Shown here: positions 56,540 to 64,000 of the stretch, in pieces
Layout: every line of letters begins with the position of its first letter
Numbering within the stretch: the stretch's first letter is position 1
NCBI GenBank assembly: GCA_964460905.1
Contig: CAYWRM010000002.1
Coordinates: forward strand, 183,381-247,380
Reading direction: 5' to 3'
DNA length: 64,000 nt
DNA from: GCA-002708315 sp964460905
GTDB taxonomy: Bacteria; Bacteroidota; Bacteroidia; Bacteroidales; F082
Position numbers and translations under genes: made by a program
Notes under the pieces: generated by a model
What the model was told of the DNA's origin: nothing
Seen by the model: only the letters and a program-made list of their open reading frames with translations
Databases searched by the model: none

Positions 56540-57262
56540 TTAATTTAATTTCAATACTTTAATTTTTTTTCTTTTTGCAGCTGCTCTAATTTTTTTGTAA
56601 GCAACTTTGTTGTCGATATTCTCTATTTCTTTTAATATTAACAAGGCCTGTCTAAAATCACCAAGTTCACGATGCATTTCTGCTAACATTAAATTCATTT
56701 CATCGTTTTCCGGTTTATATATGCTTATTAATCTTTTAAGGTTACTCTTAAAAAGATGATTAGAATTATTACTATCTCGTTTTGAGTGTGTTTTTTTAAG
56801 AAGTGTTCCAAGAACATATTTTCCTAGATTTTTAATAAAGTTATCCGAATCACTCCTAATATCATTGTTTAGAAGCTGCCATAACTTAATCCTTAGATAA
56901 ACTTCTTTTTTAACAGTATCTGCAAATCCTCTTTCCAATAACTTAGAAAAATAAGTTGCCAGTTTAGATGTATAATCATTATCAAAAGCATAAGTCAGGT
57001 CAATAAAATCTTTTGCTTCAGGAAGTTCATTGTATGAAATATTTAAATTTTCACGCTCTAAAAATGCATCATCACGCCAAAATTCTTTATTGCAATCACT
57101 ACAAATCAATATTTTTTTATCCTCCATTCTGGGAGGATTGCAGTCAACTTTACCATCAGAATAAGCTACCGAACTATGTACAAAATAAGAGGTCAGTTCG
57201 TAAGTAGACATCAGGTTACCACAGTGCGGACATTGAATTATACGGGACCTAAATGTTGTCAT
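56540..57262 (-). CDS. Zinc-ribbon and TPR protein of unknown function
   Basis: 240 residues, cytoplasmic. A four-cysteine ribbon: C11/C14 (IQCPHCGN) and C54/C57 (ICSDCNKEF), with an unusual insert between. The C-terminal part is helical, with a TPR-like repeat (EMNLMLAEMHRELGDFRQALLILKE). Family not recognised. It is the first gene of the minus-strand LPP20-CsgG unit, 1 base from the CsgG gene, and is divergent from the plus-strand cluster. Confidence 0.75.
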   Translation of the reverse strand: MTTFRSRIIQCPHCGNLMSTYELTSYFVHSSVAYSDGKVDCNPPRMEDKKILICSDCNKEFWRDDAFLERENLNISYNELPEAKDFIDLTYAFDNDYTSKLATYFSKLLERGFADTVKKEVYLRIKLWQLLNNDIRSDSDNFIKNLGKYVLGTLLKKTHSKRDSNNSNHLFKSNLKRLISIYKPENDEMNLMLAEMHRELGDFRQALLILKEIENIDNKVAYKKIRAAAKRKKIKVLKLN

Positions 57263-57330
57263 TCTTTTTTAAATTACACGTAAAACTACATTATTTATTG
57301 TTAATTTTGTAACAATAGAAAAAAAATCTT

Positions 57331-57338
57331 TATATTTG
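57331..57338 (+). promoter_or_regulatory. Promoter with -33 TTTTG and -7 TATATTTG for the plus-strand envelope cluster
   Basis: TATATTTG (57331-57338) fits TAnnTTTG. TTTTG at 57305-57309 sits 21 bases before it, close to the Bacteroidota -33/-7 spacing. The ATG at 57388 is 49 bases downstream. Confidence 0.55.
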
Positions 57339-57387
57339 ATGTGAAATTTTAACAATATTGATCATGAATTCATAAAAAACTTACAAA

Positions 57388-58029
57388 ATGAAACAACTAT
57401 TTAAATTATTAATTTTTACACTTTCAGTATTAATTGTTGTACCAGTAATTGCACAAAGTAAAAAAGATATCAAGAAGGATATTCATCAAAAAGCAATGAA
57501 GGAAGCCAGAAAAGAAGCCAAAAAATTAAAGAAAGAGGGATTTAAAGTTGCCCCCGGACAGCTGCCAATGGAAAAGCAAATTGAATCAACTTGGATTAAA
57601 CGTTACGAGATTGATAACAAAGGCAATAAAAAATGGTTTGTGGTAGATGCACGCGCTGTTGGTGAAACTCATTCTGCTGCAAAAATGCAGGCCTCTGAAG
57701 TTGCAAAGGTAAACTTGGCTGGTCAAATTGGAAGTGAAGTGGCAGGACTTATTGAAACTAATATTGCAAATGCACAATTAAATGCAGAAGAAGCCGCATC
57801 TGTTACGGAGACAGTAGCAACATTTAAGTCGATAGTAGGCTCAAAACTTGGAAGAACATCTACTTTTTTTGAGGCTGATAAAACTATAGGTAAAAATACT
57901 GAAGTGTTTATTACGATTGGTTATAGCTATGACGCAGCGGTTGAGATGGCTAAAGAAATTATCAGGAAAGGGCTCAAGGAAAAAGCAAAAGTGCAATCAG
58001 ATAAATTTGATAAAATACTGGATTTTTAA
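57388..58029 (+). CDS. Secreted protein of unknown function, coiled-coil-rich
   Basis: 213 residues with a signal peptide (about 1-23, ending VIAQS). The mature protein begins with a strongly charged helix (about 24-55; KKDIKKDIHQKAMKEARK), then an alpha/beta part with ESTWIKRYEID and EVFITIGYSYDAAVEMAK, which resembles LPP20-type domains. First gene of the plus-strand cluster with transglutaminase-like and channel-like genes. Small periplasmic partner is a reasonable guess. Confidence 0.65.
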   Translation: MKQLFKLLIFTLSVLIVVPVIAQSKKDIKKDIHQKAMKEARKEAKKLKKEGFKVAPGQLPMEKQIESTWIKRYEIDNKGNKKWFVVDARAVGETHSAAKMQASEVAKVNLAGQIGSEVAGLIETNIANAQLNAEEAASVTETVATFKSIVGSKLGRTSTFFEADKTIGKNTEVFITIGYSYDAAVEMAKEIIRKGLKEKAKVQSDKFDKILDF

Positions 58030-58047
58030 AATTCCAAGGGAAATATT

Positions 58048-60657
58048 ATGGAGAGGCTGAAATACATTATTGCCTTAAATATAATTCTGGTTCTGGCAAA
58101 TACAACTGTTACTTCTCAAACTTTTCAAGACTTTAAAAACCAGATAAGAGAAGAATACAATACCTTCGAAAATGAAACTCAGGAAAAGTTTAACAACTTT
58201 GTTGTTGAAATTGATAAGGAGTTTGCAGATTACCTTAGTGAGAACTTCAGAACCTATGATATTGGTTATGAAAAATTTGAACCTTCAGTACCTAAACCCA
58301 ATAAAATTCCTGTAGTTGAGGAAGTTGAGGTAACAGGTAATGAGATTGATTATGAAATAAGCGAGTTAATTAGTACTTATCAGGGACCAGTGTTTCCAGG
58401 AATTAAAAAATCAGAATCAAATGATTTTGAGGTTAAACGAATAAATGTAGATTTCCTGGGATGGCCATTATATTTTGATCTCGACAAATCTTTCTTTAAT
58501 ATAGAAATAGGTAGCTTAACAGCTGATAATATTAGTACCTATTGGACAAAGATGAGTGAAGTAAATTACAATCACTTCCTCTTCCAAATTTCAGAAGTTG
58601 CAAATAACCTTAACATAAATCAATGGGGATATTATCAACTGATAAAAGAATGTAGTAAGCAAATATTTGCCGGCGATGAGAATTTGCAGTTAATGTTTCA
58701 GTGGGCTATGCTTAGCAGGAGTCGTTATAAAGTTAAGGTGGGGTTCAACAATGAAAAAGCCTTCCTTCTATTCCCTACAGTTTACAAGATGTATAATATT
58801 GACTTTGTAAATATTGCCGGAATTAATTATTATATTATTGATGGAAAAGGGGAGAATATTGAAACATATGAAAAAGATTTTCCCGAAGCTGACATACTAA
58901 TGGATGTTAGTATAAAAAAACCAATGTATACCAATGAGATAAAAAAGAGCAGGGATTTTAATTTTACTTATAAGGGCAAAAAATATACAGTAAACTTGGG
59001 TTATGATGAAGAAATGATAAATTTCTACAATACAATTCCTTTATCAGATATTGTTATTTATTACAATTCTGTTGTAAGCAACCGGACAAAAATGTCTGTA
59101 ATAGAATCATTTGACACTATTTTGCAAGGAAAAGATGATGTTGAATCTGTGAATATATTATTAAGCTTTATGCAGCAGGCATTTGGATATAAAACAGATC
59201 AATACGCATACGGTACTGAAAAGTACTTTTTTGCCGATGAATTGTTACATTATCCTTTTTCTGATTGTGAAGACCGTTCAGTGTTGCTTGCATATTTAGT
59301 AAAAATATTACTTAATAAAGAAGTAGTTGCAATAGGGTTTCCCGGACATATGGCTACGGCTATAAATTTTAATGATGAAGTAGAAGGAACATATTTTAAA
59401 TATCAAAACAAAACATTCGTCGTGGCTGACCCAACTTTCTATGGAGCTCCTGTTGGCGTATTAATATCTGCTGTTAGCGGAATAAAAGCTGAGGTCATCC
59501 CACTTTCAAATAATACAAATGAGGCAAAAATTGCTGAATTGGTTTGGAAGAAAACAAATGAATTTGGCGGTATGAAAGCCGATAGATTAGCTGATGTGGT
59601 TTTTGATAACCATGGAAATGTTTATGTATGTGGTTATTTTATCGGAAGTGCTGACTTTAATGGATATAAACTTACCGGAGATGCTGAATCAAGAGATGTG
59701 TTTATAGCTAAGTATAATGCTGATCTGGAGCCACTATGGGTTAATTCTGCAACCGGAACAGGAAATGATTTAGCTATTAGTATGGCACTTGGAGATGACA
59801 GTAATATTTATATTTATGGTAGCGTTGAAAATGATCTAAATTTTTCCGGAGAAGAAATAACTGCAATTGATGCTCCTGACGTATTTGTGGCTAACTATAC
59901 TGAAGATGGAAAACTAAAGTGGGCAACAAAAGCTGGAATCGATAAACTTGATCATAATTTGGACTTCATGTTTGCTGCCAAATTTAATCCACAAGGCGAA
60001 AAAATAATGGCAAAACTATATAGCCAGACGGAAGACTTCAATCATTACGGACTTGAAGTAGATGATGAAGGAAATGCTTCTATCAAAGGATCTTTTTTTG
60101 CCACAACCGGAATGAACAGTAACGATTATGTAAATTACAATTTTGAGGAAGATTTAGAAGACGTACCGACAGTTTTATACAATACAGATAAAAAGCTGAG
60201 GGGTAAAGAATACGAAGAAACAATTGCCGGTTTGTTTGCTGCGCTTAATCTGCTAAAAGCAAATACCGTTAAAATTAAGGGATCTCAAATTAAATCCGCC
60301 TTCGACGATTACAATAGTAATTTTAGTACCTATGCATCAGGGATATATGAAAATCTGGAACGCATGAGTTTTGTTAAAAACGAAAAAGGTATTGTAATTA
60401 TTAAGACAGATCAGAACCAACCTGTGGAATTGGATAAAATTAAAATAGAAAATGATGCAAGGATTAGGATAGTGAAGTACAAAAGTGGTAATATATTAGT
60501 TGAAGTACTATCGGGGATATATATTGGAGGAGGTGAGACCTGGTTGGATATGAATTCCATAAAACTTTTTAAAGATTCGGGCGACTTATTATTTGATTTT
60601 GATACTGATAATTCTGTTGTTAAGCTGAATCTTAGGAAGGAAATATTAAAGCGCTGA
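58048..60657 (+). CDS. Secreted transglutaminase-like protein with SBBP-type propeller
   Basis: 869 residues. Signal peptide 1-23. Helical N terminus (about 25-90), then a middle domain holding a papain-like triad as in transglutaminase-core proteins: C407 in SDCEDRSVLLA, H434 in GFPGHMATA, D461 in VVADPTFYG. The core around it fits peptidases and cross-linkers alike. After that come about three SBBP-like propeller strands (DVVFDNHGNVYVCGYF, ISMALGDDSNIYIYG and similar) and a C-terminal domain of unknown fold. Substrate unknown. 18 bases after the small secreted protein and 2 before the channel-like gene. Confidence 0.75.
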   Translation: MERLKYIIALNIILVLANTTVTSQTFQDFKNQIREEYNTFENETQEKFNNFVVEIDKEFADYLSENFRTYDIGYEKFEPSVPKPNKIPVVEEVEVTGNEIDYEISELISTYQGPVFPGIKKSESNDFEVKRINVDFLGWPLYFDLDKSFFNIEIGSLTADNISTYWTKMSEVNYNHFLFQISEVANNLNINQWGYYQLIKECSKQIFAGDENLQLMFQWAMLSRSRYKVKVGFNNEKAFLLFPTVYKMYNIDFVNIAGINYYIIDGKGENIETYEKDFPEADILMDVSIKKPMYTNEIKKSRDFNFTYKGKKYTVNLGYDEEMINFYNTIPLSDIVIYYNSVVSNRTKMSVIESFDTILQGKDDVESVNILLSFMQQAFGYKTDQYAYGTEKYFFADELLHYPFSDCEDRSVLLAYLVKILLNKEVVAIGFPGHMATAINFNDEVEGTYFKYQNKTFVVADPTFYGAPVGVLISAVSGIKAEVIPLSNNTNEAKIAELVWKKTNEFGGMKADRLADVVFDNHGNVYVCGYFIGSADFNGYKLTGDAESRDVFIAKYNADLEPLWVNSATGTGNDLAISMALGDDSNIYIYGSVENDLNFSGEEITAIDAPDVFVANYTEDGKLKWATKAGIDKLDHNLDFMFAAKFNPQGEKIMAKLYSQTEDFNHYGLEVDDEGNASIKGSFFATTGMNSNDYVNYNFEEDLEDVPTVLYNTDKKLRGKEYEETIAGLFAALNLLKANTVKIKGSQIKSAFDDYNSNFSTYASGIYENLERMSFVKNEKGIVIIKTDQNQPVELDKIKIENDARIRIVKYKSGNILVEVLSGIYIGGGETWLDMNSIKLFKDSGDLLFDFDTDNSVVKLNLRKEILKR

Positions 60658-60659
60658 TT

Positions 60660-62528
60660 ATGAAATATATCTTTAACCACTTTCAGCTTCTTTTGTTTAT
60701 GATTATTTTACTTTCTACTGGGAATATAATTGCCCAGGAGGAAGAAATCATTGAAGAGGAAGTAATTGAGGATGAGATTGTTATTAAAGAAGAGAGAAAA
60801 GTTATAAGCCTGACAGAGTTGGCTGAAATAATGAGTGCTGACAAGTCAGAAATAACAATCTATAATTATAAAATAATTGCTAGTGAGAAAGATGAAAAAC
60901 TAGTAATAAATAAATACTTTTTCAAAATTTTCGAAATTAATCCTAGAAAGGAAAAAGTATTAGAACAGTTGCTTTTTCATGATTGCATATTTGATTTTAA
61001 TGATAAAGAATATCTAGTATTTAAAGATTGGAATATTAATAATCTTAAAATAATTGGTTGTGAATTTTTTGGTCGTATAGCATTTGAAAATGTTTATACA
61101 GACGATAAATCTTCAATATTCATCGAAAACTGTTTATTTAAAGATCAAATTAAAATTTCCAACAATATTATTAAAACAAGTAGCTTAGCATTTGTTAATT
61201 GTGATTTTAGCACAGATGTACTTGTTGAATTAGAAACAGAAAAACTGCTAGTTGATACTTGCAGGTTTACTGCCGATACCGTGCTGTTTAATTCAAGGGC
61301 CGAGGTAAAAACCTTCTATCAATTTGAAGTAAAGAAATACCCGATTGAAAAAGTAATATTTACACGAAATGTGTTTGACAACAGTAATTTGACAAATTTG
61401 TTTTCTGTAAACTTTGCATCAGCAGAATTTGAAAGTCTGGAACTTATTTCTAATAGTATACAAACATTGAATTTAAGTGAGGCTGAGGTGACGAAAACCC
61501 TTCTTGTTGATTCATTGTTTGTGGATGATTATATTGGAATTTTGAATTTCGACTTTCCTGAGGCCAATACTAATGTATCATGGTACAATCTGGGTGGTGA
61601 AAAATTATCCATTTTCACCATTGAGGAAAAACTCACTATTCCTTATCAGGCAAAAACGGATAAGCAACTCTCAGAAAATCTTAATTATAACGACCTTATT
61701 AGTGCATACAACAAGTTCAACAGTTTGTATCACGACAGAGGTGATATAGCATCTGCCAATGCTTCATACGTTGAAATTAAGGATATTGAAACCCGTAAAC
61801 AAGCCTATATTCAAAAAGTAAACCCCTCTCTAAATAACCTGATAAACTATAAGTTAAATGAATTTTTAAAAAAATTCTCCGACTATGCAACCAATCCGGG
61901 AAAATCATTGAAACAATCAATTTTCATGATCTTGTTTTTTGCTTTTTTGTATATTTTTACTTTCTCAGGATGGGATAAAGTGACTTTTAGATTTTTCTTA
62001 GATGAGTTTGGTGTTTTTGACGATTTTACAAAATATAGAAAGGACATATCTATTTATCAAATAATTAAAGAAAAAAGAAAAAAGCTTAAAGAAGATGATA
62101 AAGAGTTTAGCAAGAGTTTGAAGACAGAACAAAAAAACCCGAAAAAAAAATTATCTCGATTTAAAAGACTATTTAGTAAGCCAATTTATTTTATTGGTAA
62201 ATTCAGATATAATATTATTCCCAATCTTATTAGGATTGTTGGGTTTTCAAAAAAACCTTGGGAAAAACATAATGTTTTTGAAAAAATTATATCAGGTCTT
62301 TTACTAATATTCATATCACTTGTTTTTACTTTTTACGTAGTAATTGTAAGAGTCTTTGTTTCAATCATGCTAAGCTTAAATAGCTTTGTTGTAATTGGTT
62401 TCGGTAGTTTGCCCGACGAAGGCAAAAGTATAGCAATGTACTTAACAATTATTGAAGGTATAATAGGATGGTTTTTGTTAACAATTTTTACAATTACTTT
62501 ATTAAGTCAAGTATTGCAGAATGCATAA
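60660..62528 (+). CDS. Membrane protein with a K-channel-like pore domain
   Basis: 622 residues. The signal (about 8-25) is followed by EEEIIEEEVIEDE and an extracytoplasmic part with repeated short strands (IFIENCLFKDQIKIS), like a beta-helix. Membrane segments at about 420-436, 540-560 and 595-618. The end has a pore-loop-like LNSFVVIGFGSLPDEG, resembling the TVGYG filter of Ion_trans_2 channels (here IGFG), then a final helix GIIGWFLLTIFTITLLSQV. A gated ion pore is inferred; the filter is not canonical. The lysine-rich segment 465-530 is probably cytoplasmic. Confidence 0.65.
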   Translation: MKYIFNHFQLLLFMIILLSTGNIIAQEEEIIEEEVIEDEIVIKEERKVISLTELAEIMSADKSEITIYNYKIIASEKDEKLVINKYFFKIFEINPRKEKVLEQLLFHDCIFDFNDKEYLVFKDWNINNLKIIGCEFFGRIAFENVYTDDKSSIFIENCLFKDQIKISNNIIKTSSLAFVNCDFSTDVLVELETEKLLVDTCRFTADTVLFNSRAEVKTFYQFEVKKYPIEKVIFTRNVFDNSNLTNLFSVNFASAEFESLELISNSIQTLNLSEAEVTKTLLVDSLFVDDYIGILNFDFPEANTNVSWYNLGGEKLSIFTIEEKLTIPYQAKTDKQLSENLNYNDLISAYNKFNSLYHDRGDIASANASYVEIKDIETRKQAYIQKVNPSLNNLINYKLNEFLKKFSDYATNPGKSLKQSIFMILFFAFLYIFTFSGWDKVTFRFFLDEFGVFDDFTKYRKDISIYQIIKEKRKKLKEDDKEFSKSLKTEQKNPKKKLSRFKRLFSKPIYFIGKFRYNIIPNLIRIVGFSKKPWEKHNVFEKIISGLLLIFISLVFTFYVVIVRVFVSIMLSLNSFVVIGFGSLPDEGKSIAMYLTIIEGIIGWFLLTIFTITLLSQVLQNA

Positions 62529-62546
62529 GGATTCGGGATGCTTAAC

Positions 62547-62572
62547 CTTCCAGAGTCCGCAGGTCCTGGAAG
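62547..62572. repeat. Hairpin between the channel-like gene and the next gene
   Basis: CTTCCAG (62547-62553) pairs with CTGGAAG (62566-62572), with loop AGTCCGCAGGTC. The sequence resembles short Bacteroidota intergenic palindromes. No T-run. Confidence 0.45.
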
Positions 62573-62627
62573 AGTTAATATAAGATTAGCAGGCTCAGAG
62601 TTTGAATGATAATTAATAAATTATATC

Positions 62628-63122
62628 ATGGACACAACAGATTATATAACTTTTACTGAGTGGTATCACTATGCAATATTGTTTTTATGGTTAATATTAT
62701 TATTAACCGGCATAAAATATTTCTCACTTCTTGAATCCAACTTTAAAACAAAAAATGATTTCGGCAATGGGGAGAAATACGGGAAGACATTTTTAATATC
62801 ATCATTTATTATTGGTCTTTTTATGGTTCTCATTTTTACTTTTAAGCCAGCCCAAATAAGTGCTCATTCAGAACTAAATTGGGATTATGCCAAATATATA
62901 CTATATGGTTTGTTTATAATTATGGTAGCAGTAAACGCATTTGTTTCAATTAAAAATTATGAGTCAAGAAGTGGTGTTATAAGGTTGATTATAATGACAA
63001 TATTGATGTTGCTGTATTTTTATACCGGAATGCTTGGGGGACTATTGGTAATAGCAATATTTGTACTGTTTATACTTATTTATGCAATTATTAAATTTAA
63101 AAATATATTAACTATAAAGTGA
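62628..63122 (+). CDS. Small membrane protein of unknown function
   Basis: 164 residues with about five membrane segments and no recognised family. It follows the channel-like gene by 99 bases and overlaps the next gene (TGATG), so these two are co-translated. Very hydrophobic, with an IKFKNILTIK tail. Confidence 0.65.
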   Translation: MDTTDYITFTEWYHYAILFLWLILLLTGIKYFSLLESNFKTKNDFGNGEKYGKTFLISSFIIGLFMVLIFTFKPAQISAHSELNWDYAKYILYGLFIIMVAVNAFVSIKNYESRSGVIRLIIMTILMLLYFYTGMLGGLLVIAIFVLFILIYAIIKFKNILTIK

Positions 63123-63955
63123 TGAACTTTCTAATATCAATAGTAGTTTTTGCGGCATCTGTTTTTATGTTGGCTGTAAGTGTCAGATACGGTCTTATGG
63201 GTGCAGGAAGATTGGATAATTATTTCTCGGAAAAGAATAATTCTAATTATCCCGGATTTCAATGGTATTACAGGATACCGTTTTCAATTGGCGTAATACC
63301 CGAATATTTTTATGCAATTGTGCTAACTCATGATAATTATTTTAATAGAAATTGGTGGGCATTAAAAACAGCATCTTTTATTTCGATATTGGTTTTTATT
63401 GCAGGCTTAAAAAGTCGCTCAGCAGTTACTGCATATTTTTCATTTGACTTTTTACAAGAAGGTGGAATAACAGCATTATTCACATCCGGTAATTTTGTGA
63501 ACTTCATGAACATTATTGTGGTACTTTATGTTGCGCTATTTGTGCTAATCTGTATTGAAAGTATAAGAATGCATGGTATTTATGCTCCCATCAGGATAAT
63601 TGCATACAGTTTATTAAGTTTATTTATGGCGAATCTTACGGTTATCACATTATCAATAATTGTGTTTGTAGCAGTGGTTTATGTTGTGATAAAAGTAATT
63701 TGGTTTCTATTCTTCTCATCTAAAAAAAGGAAAAATGATGAAGATGAGGAGGAAGAAACTGCCGGTACTATATTAAGCGGTGGTCTACGTGAGTTTCGCT
63801 CTGAGCTACATCAATGGGAGGAGGAAGAAAAAAATAATCCACAGGTAAGTTATAAACCTGAGTCTGCTGAAAAGACAGTGAGAAGACGACCAAAAATTAC
63901 CAGAAGGAGAAGAAAGAGAACAAATGATGATGTGCCCAGATTGTATCCCGATTGA
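63122..63955 (+). CDS. Membrane protein of unknown function with charged C terminus
   Basis: About 277 residues from the ATG at 63122; a GTG at 63119 would start one codon earlier. About five hydrophobic segments (to residue about 200), then a cytoplasmic tail rich in K, E and R (KKRKNDEDEEEETAG and the final RRRPKITRRRRKR). No family recognised. Last gene in the window; 63956-64000 holds nothing clear. Confidence 0.65.
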   Translation: MNFLISIVVFAASVFMLAVSVRYGLMGAGRLDNYFSEKNNSNYPGFQWYYRIPFSIGVIPEYFYAIVLTHDNYFNRNWWALKTASFISILVFIAGLKSRSAVTAYFSFDFLQEGGITALFTSGNFVNFMNIIVVLYVALFVLICIESIRMHGIYAPIRIIAYSLLSLFMANLTVITLSIIVFVAVVYVVIKVIWFLFFSSKKRKNDEDEEEETAGTILSGGLREFRSELHQWEEEEKNNPQVSYKPESAEKTVRRRPKITRRRRKRTNDDVPRLYPD

Positions 63956-64000
63956 TTGGGGTTTAAACCTTATTTAACCATTCTTGAGCTTTTTTACTTT

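Overview
The window is low-GC bacterial DNA that reads as a Bacteroidota genome, most likely an anaerobic or facultative member of the Bacteroidales/Marinilabiliales side. The signs are C-terminal type IX secretion (T9SS) sorting domains on several secreted proteins, TAnnTTTG promoter -7 boxes with little Shine-Dalgarno signal, an HU-CCDC81/SPOR protein, a DUF6029-Omp28 pair, a class III fructose-bisphosphatase of about 660 residues and a GH109-like enzyme. It is draft sequence: a 100-N scaffold gap at 13557-13656 is flanked by the same 55 bases on both sides, so it is an assembly artefact inside one thioredoxin-like gene.

Layout. 1-3.7 kb: glycerophosphodiesterase, alpha/beta hydrolase, GlpD and YjbQ on the plus strand. 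3.9-6.5 kb: thiolase and 3-hydroxyacyl-CoA dehydrogenase (beta-oxidation type). 6.6-13.1 kb: a large T9SS beta-propeller protein, a GH109-like oxidoreductase/glycosidase, ManA and a choloylglycine-hydrolase-family Ntn enzyme. 13.4-16.7 kb: TlpA-like thioredoxin, DUF6029 and Omp28-like lipoprotein. 16.8-20.5 kb: ComF, a carboxypeptidase-regulatory-like protein, a T9SS protein and an Omp85-type barrel. 20.6-23.2 kb: two tandem secreted redoxins, each read through an in-frame UGA. 23.3-30.8 kb: DUF2141, a PaaK-like ligase, a C45 acyltransferase, a CrtI-like oxidoreductase and a GH3-family enzyme. 30.8-35.9 kb: nucleoside kinase, KdsB, SPOR protein, TrmB, an alkyltransferase-like protein and a DUF819 transporter. 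36.0-41.2 kb: the selenocysteine operon tRNA-Sec, selA, selB, yedF, selD. 41.3-49.8 kb: phosphofructokinase, aspartate kinase, Fbp and Mfd. 50-64 kb: GT2, a phosphoesterase lipoprotein, a propeller protein, then an envelope cluster (LPP20, CsgG, zinc-ribbon/TPR proteins on the minus strand; a small secreted protein, a transglutaminase-like protein, a channel-like protein and two membrane proteins on the plus strand).

The main result is a link between two parts of the window. At 20.6-23.2 kb two paralogous genes look broken at a TGA, but each reads in one frame from a signal peptide, through UGA at residue 60 in a U-x-x-C redox motif, to a PKD domain and a T9SS sorting signal. The whole selenocysteine machinery lies 13-20 kb away. 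These are therefore best read as secreted, cell-surface thioredoxin-fold selenoproteins. A stem-loop follows each UGA at the same spacing and contains one compensatory base-pair change between the copies, which makes it a candidate SECIS element.

Other features of note are a 162-bp MITE-like inverted-repeat element starting at the mfd stop codon, the LPP20/CsgG/transglutaminase/channel cluster, a degraded T9SS-protein remnant at 42.6 kb and several hairpin repeats between genes.
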